Assembly: GCF_000236785.1 (NCBI RefSeq)
Contig: NZ_AGUF01000071.1
Location: forward strand, 1 to 64,000
Direction: 5' to 3'
DNA from: Achromobacter arsenitoxydans SY8
GTDB lineage: Bacteria > Pseudomonadota > Gammaproteobacteria > Burkholderiales > Burkholderiaceae_B
Length of the DNA stretch: 64,000 bases
Shown here: positions 53,121 through 61,355 of the stretch, piece after piece
Numbering within the stretch: position 1 is the first letter of the stretch
Layout of the letters: each line of letters opens with the position of its first letter
Position numbers and translations under genes: made by a program
The notes under the pieces: model-generated
What the model was told of the DNA's origin: nothing
The model's input: only the letters and a program-made list of their open reading frames with translations
The model's database searches: none

Positions 53121-54779
53121 ATGAACACAATGAGCATTCAAAATCCGCTTGTCCGCCTGCATGAAGGCTTCCTGGAAATACGTCCCGCGCTGGAAGGCGC
53201 TTTTCAGGGCGATGGACCTGCCCTTCGACGCATAGAAGAAACTGCCGAAAAGCTGTCCAAGGACGCAAGGGAAGGCCGACTGAACACGCTGGTGTTTGGG
53301 CACTACAACGCCGGAAAGTCAACGTTCATCAATGCGCTGATTGGCCGCGAAATCGCTCCCATGGGCGACGTTCCGTTAACCGCCAAGATTTCCAGGTACG
53401 ACTGGAACGGCCATGTGATTTTCGATTCGCCCGGCATCGACGCACCCATCGAACACGAGGCGCTGACTGAAGATTTCGTTCGGCGAGAATGCAACGCAGT
53501 CATTTTCGTCATCTCGACGGGTGGCGCCGTCGAAGAGGCTGCCACATGGGAACGCCTTTGCTCTTTCGTCCGCGAGAAAAAGGCGGTGCTTATCGTCATC
53601 AACGACAAGGCGGGCATGGAGTTGAATGGCGCAGAGTTCGTGCGCATTCAAAACTCGGTCTACCAGAACATGCTGATGACGGCCCGGAAGATGGGCATGA
53701 ATGATCCGCTGGACGGCATAGAAGTCCTTCACGTCAAGGCGAAGACGGCGCTCAAGGCGCATATGGAAAACAAACCCGCGCTCCTGATGGCGACGGGTAT
53801 GCCCGAGGCCGAGGCGGTGCTTTTGCGATTCCTCGGCGCGTCGACAGACAAGATCCTGCAGTCGGATGCCGAGCGGGTGCGCAAACTGGTGAACGAGGCC
53901 CTTGCCAGATTGGCCGAACAGTCCAGCGACGAAGCGAGCATCAAACTCGCGGCGTGTCGCAACAGCGTGGAGCAGGAGCGCGCGAGACTCGAACGGGCGC
54001 TGGTGGAAGGAGTGCGGGCGCTCGCCACACAGGAGGTGGGCACAACGCAGGAAGCCATTTCGCGTATCGACGCCACTGACGAGGCGGCTATGAAGGCTTT
54101 GTTGACCGACACTCTGGAAAAGTCCCAAGCGCGATTGTGGGAAGGCTTGGAGGCGAAACTGGCCCAGGAACTGGAACGGACGGACAGCGTGATGCGTGAG
54201 GCGGGCAAGCTCTTGTCACAGCTGATCGACACGGGGAAAGTGCAGCTTGACGAGGTCGAGTTGGAGGCGCCATCTTTCTCTTCGAATGCCGGGCCTGATC
54301 AGTCGGATGAGGATCGCGTGTCCGGGGTCATCCAGAAACTGAAGTCGATGCCTGTGGAAAATCTGACAGAAAGCGGCGTTAAACAGCTTCTGAAGTACGG
54401 CAAAGAGTGGTTTCCGAAGCTGTTCAAAGGCATTGGCAAGAAAACAATGGGAAAGTGGGCGGGCGCTGCCGGGAAGGCCGCTGGGCCGATCCTCGTGGCG
54501 GGTCAGGCCGGTTGGGAACTGTTGCAGGCGCAAAGGGAAGAGGCCGAGGCGCGCGATAGCCATCGCCTTTTTGTGCAAGGCGTGATGTCGAAAGTGCGTC
54601 AGGCGTTTGACGACACTACGCGTCGTTACGAACTGAAGATCAAGGACGTAGCCAGGGCTGCGGTGGGTCCTGTGCTCGCCGCGCTGGATAGGCGCGCGGT
54701 GGATCTTCATTCGCAAAGCGCCGCGAACCAGGACCTCCAAAAGCGGTTGGCGGAGTGGTCGCGAGGATTCGACGCCTGA
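53121..54779 (+). CDS. Dynamin-like GTPase (552 aa)
   Basis: GTPase with G1 GHYNAGKST (60-68), a switch with PLTAKI, G3 DSPG (102-105) and a G4-like INDKAGM. Residues 240-380 are mostly helical and charged. Near 450-480, AGAAGKAAGPILVAGQAG is a Gly/Ala-rich amphipathic or membrane-contacting stretch. It is 36 bases after the previous GTPase gene. Predicted to self-assemble on membranes, but this is inference from domain order. Confidence 0.8.
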   Translation: MNTMSIQNPLVRLHEGFLEIRPALEGAFQGDGPALRRIEETAEKLSKDAREGRLNTLVFGHYNAGKSTFINALIGREIAPMGDVPLTAKISRYDWNGHVIFDSPGIDAPIEHEALTEDFVRRECNAVIFVISTGGAVEEAATWERLCSFVREKKAVLIVINDKAGMELNGAEFVRIQNSVYQNMLMTARKMGMNDPLDGIEVLHVKAKTALKAHMENKPALLMATGMPEAEAVLLRFLGASTDKILQSDAERVRKLVNEALARLAEQSSDEASIKLAACRNSVEQERARLERALVEGVRALATQEVGTTQEAISRIDATDEAAMKALLTDTLEKSQARLWEGLEAKLAQELERTDSVMREAGKLLSQLIDTGKVQLDEVELEAPSFSSNAGPDQSDEDRVSGVIQKLKSMPVENLTESGVKQLLKYGKEWFPKLFKGIGKKTMGKWAGAAGKAAGPILVAGQAGWELLQAQREEAEARDSHRLFVQGVMSKVRQAFDDTTRRYELKIKDVARAAVGPVLAALDRRAVDLHSQSAANQDLQKRLAEWSRGFDA

Positions 54780-54872
54780 AGCCGGCAACCGCGAAAGCAA
54801 GGGCGGATCGGCCGTCTTGTCGCGGTAGGTTCAGGGCGTCTTATCAGGCTTACACATAAGGAGGTCGGCGAA

Positions 54873-56504
54873 ATGGCGCGCATCGTGCCGGACGGTTGGC
54901 AGGACATGGAGACGATCGGCGCCATGCGTCGGGAACTTGAGACGCTGGGGCTCCTGGCGCAAGGGCTGCCGGACGACTACACGGTCTATCACGCCGTGCA
55001 CTGGACGAACATCGAGCGGACGCACGCCATCCACGGAGAAGTGGATTTCGTCGTGGTGAATCGTGCGGGCCATATGATGCTGATCGAGCAGAAATGTGGC
55101 GAACTCGAGGAGACGCCTGAAGGGCTGGCCAAGAACTACGGCGGCAAGCTGAAGTCGGTGCCGGTGCAAATGGCCCGCTCGGTGAACAGCATGCGCAACA
55201 AGCTGGCGCGCACTCTGGACGGCGAGTATGTCGGGATCGAGCATTTGCTCTTTTGTCCGGACTACCTGTGCCAGTCTCCGCAGACCGCGGGCGTGGTGCC
55301 GGAGCGCATTGTGGATGCGCGTCGGCGCGATGCGCTGTGTTCGGTGATCCAGGAGATTCTGCCTGCGGGCAACGCCGGTCCGCTGTACGTGAAGGTGGAC
55401 CGGTTTCTATGCGATACGATCCAGCTGGAAACTGACGCCAGCGCGCTGGTGGGACAGGCTAAGGCGCTAGTCACACGCGTCTCCAGCGGCCTGGCGTATT
55501 GGGCGCGGCAACTCGATATGACGCCGTTTCGCCTGCATGTGACGGGTACGGCCGGATCCGGTAAGACGCAGCTGGCGCTGGCCGAATACCGGGGGACCAT
55601 CGAAAACGGCGGCAGGCCGTTGTATCTCTGCTTCAATCGTCCTTTGGCCGACCATATCGCCATGATCGCGCCGCTGGGCGGAATGGTGTGCACATTCCAC
55701 ATGCTATGCGAACGAATGCTGCGGCAGTCCGGCGTGGTGCCGGATTTCAATTCGGCGGCGGCTTTCGATGAGCTGGTTCTTGCGTGCGCCGGATTGACGG
55801 TTCCGCCAGAGTGGCTGTTCGATACCGTCATCGTCGACGAGGGGCAGGATATCAAGGCCGAGTGGCTCGACCTGATCCTGCGGCATGCGGGGGAAAGCGC
55901 CCGCATTCTCTGGCTTGAAGACCCGATGCAAAAGCTGTATCGCCACTCGGCTGTGACGCTACCGGGCTGGACACGCCTGCGCGCGGAAAAGAACTTCCGC
56001 AGCCCGCGTTCAGTCGTCCGGCTGCTGCAGGCTTTGGTGCCAGATGACGTGACGGTGGTGCCCGCAACACCCGTTGCGGGACATGAAGTGGACTTCCTCG
56101 TGTACGAGAACGGCGCCGACCTGATCGACAAGGTCAAGGAAGGTCTGCAAACGTGCCTGTCGGCCGGATTCGCCACCACGGACATCGCTTTGCTCACCTA
56201 CCGGGGAAGGGACAGCTCCCGCATTCTTGCCTACGATCAGCTGGGCCCTTACGTGCTAAGGAAGTTCCAGGGAACCTACGACAGCGAAGGCCAGCCCGGG
56301 TTTACGCGGGGCGACATACTGGCGGACACGGTACACCGCTTCAAGGGGCAGTCCGCGCCCGCCGTCGTGATGGCGGAGATAGATTTTGAAAGGCTGGGCG
56401 ACGAGGAGGTGCGGCGTGTGTTCGTTGGCGCGACCCGCGCAGCGATGAAGCTTGTGCTGGTCATGTCCGAGCGAGCGGCGGCGAAGTTGCTTGAGCGCAT
56501 TTGA
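54873..56504 (+). CDS. NERD nuclease-like domain fused to SF1 helicase-like ATPase
   Basis: The N-terminal NERD domain (about 15-130) has a PD-(D/E)xK-like core (GEVDFVVVN, D58, then IEQK, E72/K74). An SF1 (UvrD/Rep-like) ATPase follows: Walker A GTAGSGKT (225-232), Walker B-like DEGQD (near 322), a FRSPRSVVRLL motif, and FVGATRAAMK (motif VI). AAGGAGG lies about 8 bases before the ATG. Such NERD-helicases occur in defence islands. It ends the accessory operon and is followed by a sigma54 promoter region for the next operon. Confidence 0.85.
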   Translation: MARIVPDGWQDMETIGAMRRELETLGLLAQGLPDDYTVYHAVHWTNIERTHAIHGEVDFVVVNRAGHMMLIEQKCGELEETPEGLAKNYGGKLKSVPVQMARSVNSMRNKLARTLDGEYVGIEHLLFCPDYLCQSPQTAGVVPERIVDARRRDALCSVIQEILPAGNAGPLYVKVDRFLCDTIQLETDASALVGQAKALVTRVSSGLAYWARQLDMTPFRLHVTGTAGSGKTQLALAEYRGTIENGGRPLYLCFNRPLADHIAMIAPLGGMVCTFHMLCERMLRQSGVVPDFNSAAAFDELVLACAGLTVPPEWLFDTVIVDEGQDIKAEWLDLILRHAGESARILWLEDPMQKLYRHSAVTLPGWTRLRAEKNFRSPRSVVRLLQALVPDDVTVVPATPVAGHEVDFLVYENGADLIDKVKEGLQTCLSAGFATTDIALLTYRGRDSSRILAYDQLGPYVLRKFQGTYDSEGQPGFTRGDILADTVHRFKGQSAPAVVMAEIDFERLGDEEVRRVFVGATRAAMKLVLVMSERAAAKLLERI

Positions 56505-56535
56505 ATTTTTTCCCGGCTTGATCCTGATAATGTTT

Positions 56536-56572
56536 TGCGTGCATTTCACGCATATTGCGCGAAAATCACGCA
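56536..56572. promoter_or_regulatory. Tandem activator-binding repeats upstream of the atuA-like operon
   Basis: TGCGTG, five bases, CACGCA (56536-56552) is followed exactly 20 bases later by the near-identical TGCGCG, five bases, CACGCA (56556-56572). They lie about 75-95 bases upstream of the sigma54 promoter, at typical enhancer distance and two helical turns apart. The likely binder is the receiver-less sigma54 activator encoded at 59456-60427. Confidence 0.65.
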
Positions 56573-56646
56573 GCAAGCATCGCTGCATTTTCCTCAGCCT
56601 CATCCTAATGTACTGATTTATTTGAGTTTTCCTATCGCATCCAAAC

Positions 56647-56662
56647 TGGCACAGAGTTTGCG
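56647..56662 (+). promoter_or_regulatory. Sigma54 promoter of the atuA-like operon
   Basis: TGGCAC, five bases, TTGC matches the -24/-12 consensus core exactly. It lies 58 bases before the ATG. Transcription would start near 56673. Confidence 0.75.
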
Positions 56663-56670
56663 TTGATGAC

Positions 56671-56693
56671 AAGGCCACGGTCCGCGTGGCCTT
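56671..56693 (+). repeat. Hairpin at the predicted transcript 5' end
   Basis: AAGGCCACG and CGTGGCCTT, with a five-base loop, form a perfect 9-bp hairpin at the predicted start of the sigma54 transcript. The T-run is weak, so it may stabilise the transcript rather than terminate it. Confidence 0.45.
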
Positions 56694-56719
56694 GTTTCAC
56701 CCTCACCAGAGTCAGACAG

Positions 56720-58075
56720 ATGCGCTCCTTGAGAATTATTTGTCCGAATGGACACCTGGGCTTTGCGCCCTTGCGTACCGAAAGTTTCCAGGCCGGCGTG
56801 CGCGCGCAGCCCGATTACATCGCCGCCGATTCGGGCAGCGACGACGTGGGCCCCGTGCCGCTGGGGTCCGACACATCCACCAGTCCCGAAGCCTGGCAGC
56901 GCCACGACCTGGAGCAGATGCTGCTGGCCGCGCGCGCGCAGGGCGTGCCGATGATCATCGGTTCTGCGGGCGACACCGGGTCGAACAGCCGCGTCGACCT
57001 GTATGTCCGCATCATCAAGGAGCTGGCGAAGCAGCACGGCCTTGCGCCTTTCAAGATCGGCTACTTCTATTCGGAAGTCGATCCGGAGGTCGTGCGCGGC
57101 AGGATGCGCGCGGGCGCGGCGATCGCGGGCCTGGATGGCTATGCGGATCTGGTGGAGTCCGAACTGGACGCAACCGACCGCATCGTGGCGGTGGCCGGCG
57201 TGCAGCCTTACCTGAAGCTGCTGGAGGCCGGTGCGGACGTGATCATCGGCGGCCGCAGTTCGGATGCGGCGGTCTTCGCCGCGCCGGCGCTGCATCACGG
57301 TTTTGGGGCGGACCAGGCCTATTACCTGGGCAAGGTGCTGGAATGCGCGTCGTTCTGCGCCGAGCCCTATGGCGGCAAGGAAACCGTGCTGGGCGAGATC
57401 AGCCACGAGGACGTGCAGGTTACCGCCATGCATCCGGACCAGCGCTGCACCATCGCGTCGGTGGCCGGTCATGCCATGTACGAGCGTTCCAATCCCTACG
57501 ACGAGTTCTTCGCCGGCGGCAGGCTGGACATGCGCGAATGCCATTACGAACAGATCAGCGAGAAGACCACGCGGATCACCGGGTCGCGCTTCGTGCCTTC
57601 GGAACAGATCACCGTGAAGCTCGAGGGCTCGGGCAAGGTGGGCGAGCGCTACATCGGGCTGTGCGGCATCCGCGACCCCTACACGATCGCCAATGTGGAC
57701 CGCGTGATCGCCTGGGCGCGCGACAAGGTGCGCGAGCGCTTTGGCGAAACGGGCTACGAGCTGCACTACAAGGTCTATGGCCGCGATGGCGTCATGGGCG
57801 ATCTGGAGCCGCTGCGCAACCAGCCGGGCCACGAACTGTGCGTGATGGTGCAGGGCGTGGCGCCCACGGCCGAGATGGCGGAAGAACTCACCCTTACCGG
57901 CCTGCGCCAGATGTTCTACGCGCGCCTGCCCGATGTGAAGGGCACGGCGGGTTCGGTGGCCTTTCCGCTGGACGAAGTGGTGCGCGCCAGCGCCGCCTAC
58001 CGCTGGACGCTGAATCACACCATCGCCGTGGACGACGTGTTCGAGCTGTTCCAAACCCACATCACCGAGGCCTGA
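56720..58075 (+). CDS. AtuA-like (DUF1446, acyclic terpene utilisation family) protein
   Basis: The 451-residue protein matches the AtuA/DUF1446 family: N-terminal RIICPNGHLGF, then IAADSGSDDVGP, IIGSAGDTGSNSRVDLY and VIIGGRSSDAAVFAAPA. The family is named for acyclic terpene degradation, but many members sit in unrelated carboxylate catabolism clusters with Bug proteins, as here. Its exact reaction is not established. The ATG at 56720 is chosen by homology to the N-terminal motif. It is co-transcribed with a DUF4387 gene, 4 bases downstream. Confidence 0.82.
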   Translation: MRSLRIICPNGHLGFAPLRTESFQAGVRAQPDYIAADSGSDDVGPVPLGSDTSTSPEAWQRHDLEQMLLAARAQGVPMIIGSAGDTGSNSRVDLYVRIIKELAKQHGLAPFKIGYFYSEVDPEVVRGRMRAGAAIAGLDGYADLVESELDATDRIVAVAGVQPYLKLLEAGADVIIGGRSSDAAVFAAPALHHGFGADQAYYLGKVLECASFCAEPYGGKETVLGEISHEDVQVTAMHPDQRCTIASVAGHAMYERSNPYDEFFAGGRLDMRECHYEQISEKTTRITGSRFVPSEQITVKLEGSGKVGERYIGLCGIRDPYTIANVDRVIAWARDKVRERFGETGYELHYKVYGRDGVMGDLEPLRNQPGHELCVMVQGVAPTAEMAEELTLTGLRQMFYARLPDVKGTAGSVAFPLDEVVRASAAYRWTLNHTIAVDDVFELFQTHITEA

Positions 58076-58079
58076 GAGC

Positions 58080-58400
58080 ATGAGCACCCGCAAACTGAGC
58101 GAACTCGCCAAGACCATACGCAGCAAGAACGCCGGCGTGAACAAGATCACGTTCGACATTATTTTCCGCGACCGCGACACGTATGAGGCCGTGCGGCGGT
58201 CGCGCGCCCTGACGCGCGGCAGCATGGCGGAGCTTTACGGTATCGGGCAGGAGCGCATTTCTGACTTTGTGGAATACGATCCCGGCCTGGCCATCAAGTT
58301 CACGATCTATCGCCTGCGGCCCAGCGGTTCGGCCGGCGATGGCGACATCTTCGGTGCGCAGCAGTATGCGCCGCTGCTGGACCTGCCCGTGACGCTTTGA
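58080..58400 (+). CDS. DUF4387-family protein
   Basis: A 106-residue soluble protein with the DUF4387 pattern (LAKTIRSKNAGVNKITFDIIF, shortened here as TIRSKNAG and DIIFRDRDTYEAV). It commonly follows AtuA/DUF1446 genes and is presumed to be its partner subunit. Function unknown. It starts 4 bases after the previous stop. A strong hairpin separates it from the next gene. Confidence 0.82.
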   Translation: MSTRKLSELAKTIRSKNAGVNKITFDIIFRDRDTYEAVRRSRALTRGSMAELYGIGQERISDFVEYDPGLAIKFTIYRLRPSGSAGDGDIFGAQQYAPLLDLPVTL

Positions 58401-58409
58401 GCCGACCAG

Positions 58410-58433
58410 CCGGCCGCTGCCAGCAGCGGCCGG
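58410..58433 (+). repeat. Operon-internal hairpin before the Bug gene
   Basis: CCGGCCGCTG, CCAG, CAGCGGCCGG is a perfect 10-bp hairpin between the DUF4387 and Bug genes. There is no T-run. It may set a higher mRNA level for the periplasmic binding protein. Confidence 0.5.
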
Positions 58434-58456
58434 TCTACAAGACAAGGGGAATACAC

Positions 58457-59416
58457 ATGAAAAAAATGATTCTCGGCGCCGCGATGCTGGCGTGCGTCCT
58501 GGCCGGGCCGGCCGCCGCGCAAAGCGCGGTGCCTAAGCAGATCAAGATTGTGGTGCCGTTTTCTGCCGGCGCCAGCAACGACGCGATCGCGCGCGCCATC
58601 GCGCCGCAACTGGCTGAACGGCTCAAGACCATTGTCATCGTCGAGAACCGCGTCGGTGCGGCGGGCGTGATCGGGTCGGAGTATGTGGCCAAGTCCGCCA
58701 AGGACGGCGCCACGCTGCTGCTGACCTCGTCCACGTTCCTGACGTCGGCGGCGACGCAGCCGCGCATGCCCTACGATCCGGTCAAGAGCTTCGCGCCGGT
58801 CGCCATGGTGGGCCAGGGCCCGCTGGTGCTGGCGGTGTCCGGCGCCAAACCGTACGCGGACCTGCCCGCGGTGCTGGATGCCGCGCGCGCCAAGCCCGAT
58901 GCGCTGAATTACGGCACGGCGGGCATCGGTTCGCTGGCGCACCTGGCCACCGTGATGATGAATGAGTCGGCCAAGGTCGCGATGACGCACGTGCCGTACA
59001 AGGGCGCGGCCAATGCGGCGTCGGACCTGGCGGGCGGCCAGATCGACCTGATGCTGGCCAACTACAGCTCGCTGGCGCCGCTGGTGCAGGGCGGAAAAGT
59101 AAGGCTGGTCGCCACGACCGCGCCGGGCGCCCATGCGGCTTTTCCGGCGCTGCCGCCCGCAGCCAGCGTGCTGCCCGGCTACGCAGTCGAGATCTGGGTG
59201 GGCGTGTTCGCCCCGGCCGGCACGCCGCCGGACCTGATTGCGCTGTACAACGACGCCATTAATCGCATCGCGACCTCCAAGGAGACCACGGCCCTGCTGG
59301 ATATGGACGGCACGGCGCCGGCAGCGCTGAGCAGCGCGGATTTCGGTCGCCGCGTGGCCGACGACCTGGCGCAATGGCGCCAGGTGGCGCAGAGCCATCA
59401 CATCAGCGTGGAATAG
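58457..59416 (+). CDS. Bug-family (TctC-like) periplasmic substrate-binding protein
   Basis: The 319-residue product has a signal peptide (cleavage near PAAAQS, about residue 22) and the Bug signatures IVVPFSAGASNDAIAR (first), VVENRVGAAGVIG-like (IVENRVGAAGVIGSEYVAKSAKDG, shortened) and the MTHVPYKGAANA segment. It captures a carboxylate in the periplasm. AGGGGA lies 6 bases before the ATG. No TctA/TctB genes are next to it. Confidence 0.93.
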   Translation: MKKMILGAAMLACVLAGPAAAQSAVPKQIKIVVPFSAGASNDAIARAIAPQLAERLKTIVIVENRVGAAGVIGSEYVAKSAKDGATLLLTSSTFLTSAATQPRMPYDPVKSFAPVAMVGQGPLVLAVSGAKPYADLPAVLDAARAKPDALNYGTAGIGSLAHLATVMMNESAKVAMTHVPYKGAANAASDLAGGQIDLMLANYSSLAPLVQGGKVRLVATTAPGAHAAFPALPPAASVLPGYAVEIWVGVFAPAGTPPDLIALYNDAINRIATSKETTALLDMDGTAPAALSSADFGRRVADDLAQWRQVAQSHHISVE

Positions 59417-59455
59417 ACGGCCGCCCCGCGCCGGCGCAGCCCGGCCGCGGGCGCC

Positions 59456-60427
59456 TCAGCCCGGGTCGTCGCCTTGGAGCAGGCCGAGCTTGCTCATCTG
59501 GTGGCGCAACGCGTGGCGCGACAGCCCCAGGGATTCGGCGGCGCGGGCCGCATTGCCGCCGGCGGCGGCCAGCGCGGCTTCTATCATGCTGCGTTGGTAG
59601 CGGCTGGTGCGCTCGGCGTAGCCGCCCGCTTGCGCTGCGGGCGCGCCCCGCACGATGCGCGCGGGCAGATGTTCCAGGCCCACGGTGTCGCCTGACTCAA
59701 GAATGCAGATGCGTTCCAGCAGGTTGCCCAGTTCGCGCACGTTGCCAGGCCAGGCATAGCGCCTGAACGCCTGTTCGACCGCGGGGTCGATGCGCGTGAA
59801 GCCGCTGGCGTGCGTGCGATTGAAGCGCGCCAGGAAGCGCTCGGCCAGCACGAAGACATCATCGCCGCGTTCGCGCAACGGCGGCAGGTTGATGGACACG
59901 ACCTGCAGCCGGTAGTAAAGATCGTCGCGGAACCGGCCGGCATTGACCTCGCCCAGCAGGATCTTGTTGGTGGCGGCGATGAAGCGCACGTCCGTGGATA
60001 GCTCGCGCACCGCGCCGATGCGCCGGAAGCGCCGGCTGTCCAGCAGCGTCAGGATCTTGGCCTGCATCATGGGTTCGAGCTCGCGGACCTCATCCAGGAA
60101 CACGCTGCCGCCATGTGCGATTTCCAGCAGCCCCTCCTTGCGCGCGACGGCGCCCGTGAAGGCGCCGCGCTCGTGGCCGAACAGTTCCGATTCCAGCAGA
60201 TTGCCGGGAATGGCCGCGCAGTTGATTTCGGTAAAGCCCTTGTCGGCCCGGCTGGAGTGGTCATGCAGGGCGCGCGCCACCAGGCCTTTGCCGGTGCCGG
60301 TCTCGCCGTAGATCAGGACGGAACTGGCCCGGCTGCGCGCCACGCGCAGCACGAGGTCGCGCAGGGCGACGATGGAGGGATGGTCGCCGACGATGGTTTC
60401 GGTCAGGGGGGAGGCGGTTTCCGGCAT
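59456..60427 (-). CDS. Sigma54-dependent activator without receiver domain
   Basis: The 323-residue protein is mostly the AAA+ domain (about 15-250) with Walker A YGETGTGKG, GAFTGA (intact sigma54 contact), VFLDEV and R-finger region (RDDLYYRLQVV), plus a C-terminal Fis-like helix-turn-helix (NAARAAESLGLSRHALRHQM). There is no N-terminal regulatory domain, as in PspF. I chose the ATG at 60427. It follows the GntR gene by 17 bases in the same orientation and is expected to act at the promoter at 56647. Confidence 0.9.
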   Translation of the reverse strand: MPETASPLTETIVGDHPSIVALRDLVLRVARSRASSVLIYGETGTGKGLVARALHDHSSRADKGFTEINCAAIPGNLLESELFGHERGAFTGAVARKEGLLEIAHGGSVFLDEVRELEPMMQAKILTLLDSRRFRRIGAVRELSTDVRFIAATNKILLGEVNAGRFRDDLYYRLQVVSINLPPLRERGDDVFVLAERFLARFNRTHASGFTRIDPAVEQAFRRYAWPGNVRELGNLLERICILESGDTVGLEHLPARIVRGAPAAQAGGYAERTSRYQRSMIEAALAAAGGNAARAAESLGLSRHALRHQMSKLGLLQGDDPG

Positions 60428-60444
60428 ACGTGTAGGCCGCCCGC

Positions 60445-61173
60445 TCAGTGGGCGCCGGTCTCCTGCAGCAGCAGGCCGTGGATGTACCTGCCGGCCTCGG
60501 CGATGTCGTCGCGGATGGCGCGCGTCACGCCGGGGGCGTCGCGCGCGGCCAGCGCCTCGACCGCGGCGGCGTGGTGGTCCGTTGCCTTCAGGTGCGGGAC
60601 GTATTCGGGCAGCACCATGTTCAGTACCGGGCCGCAGCGCAGCCACAGGGTTTCGATGCTGTCCTGGACGACGTCCAGTCCGCTCATAGCGTACAGGTGG
60701 AAGTGAAAGCGCCGATGCACGTCCAGGTAGCGCTGGCGCGGTTCGGCATCAATCAGCTGCGCCATTCCGGCATGCAGCTCGCGCAGGGTCTGCACGTCCG
60801 CGTCCGTGGCGTGCGCAACGGCTTCGAGGGCCGCGCGGGACTCGAGTTCGGCACGCATGATCGCCAGTTGCAGGAAGACATTCGCGTCCAGGTGCGGCAC
60901 GGTTGCGCCGCCGCCCTGGCCGCCAGTGCCGCGTTCAAGCACCCGTTCCGCGATCAGGCGGTTAACGGCGTCGCGCACGGGCGTGAGGCTGATGCCGAGT
61001 TCGGCGGCGACTTCCCGCAGCACGATCCGGTGGCCGGGCGCGTAGCGTCCGTTCAGCAGCGCCTCCCGCAGCGCAGCATAGGCGCGGTCCCAGAGAGTTT
61101 CGCGTTCCAGCGGGCGCAGGATGGCCGGGCGGGCGTCGGAAGGGGCAGCGGGCGAACCGGAAAAATCGGGCAC
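60445..61173 (-). CDS. GntR-family regulator, FadR (FCD) subfamily
   Basis: The 242-residue protein has an N-terminal wHTH (RYAPGHRIVLREVAAELGISLTPVRDAV, split by length) and a C-terminal FCD metabolite-binding domain (about 100-230, with HRRFHFHLYAMSG and DHHAAAVEAL metal-site His/Asp residues). It starts at GTG (61173), supported by AAAGGAT 6 bases upstream. Probably represses the divergent Bug-dehydratase-hydrolase operon through the palindrome in the 180-base intergenic region. Confidence 0.92.
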   Translation of the reverse strand: MPDFSGSPAAPSDARPAILRPLERETLWDRAYAALREALLNGRYAPGHRIVLREVAAELGISLTPVRDAVNRLIAERVLERGTGGQGGGATVPHLDANVFLQLAIMRAELESRAALEAVAHATDADVQTLRELHAGMAQLIDAEPRQRYLDVHRRFHFHLYAMSGLDVVQDSIETLWLRCGPVLNMVLPEYVPHLKATDHHAAAVEALAARDAPGVTRAIRDDIAEAGRYIHGLLLQETGAH

Positions 61174-61250
61174 AGAACATCCTTTTCAGATAGGTCGGCT
61201 GACTGCGCATTCTCGCATTTGCGCGCCGGGCAGTAGGCCAAAATAGTCAT

Positions 61251-61279
61251 TGTTATTCGTTATAACGAATGATAGAGTA
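61251..61279 (+). promoter_or_regulatory. Promoter with GntR operator palindrome in the spacer
   Basis: ATTCGTTATAACGAAT (61256-61271) is a perfect 16-base palindrome that includes the FCD-GntR pattern T-x-GT...AC-x-A. It fills most of the 17-base spacer between a -35-like TTGTTA (61251) and a -10-like TAGAGT (61274) facing the second Bug operon, so repressor binding would block the promoter. Confidence 0.6.
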
Positions 61280-61355
61280 CCGCAAAATTTCCTAAAAACG
61301 GCCCTGAGAGGCGGTTGTCGAAACGTCCTCACGGCGAATTTCGGAGGAGACCGAA

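Noticed and set aside
56686-58083. A 465-codon plus-strand frame overlapping the AtuA-like gene
   Set aside because: Arg/Gly/Ala-rich shadow frame; the AtuA frame carries all family motifs.
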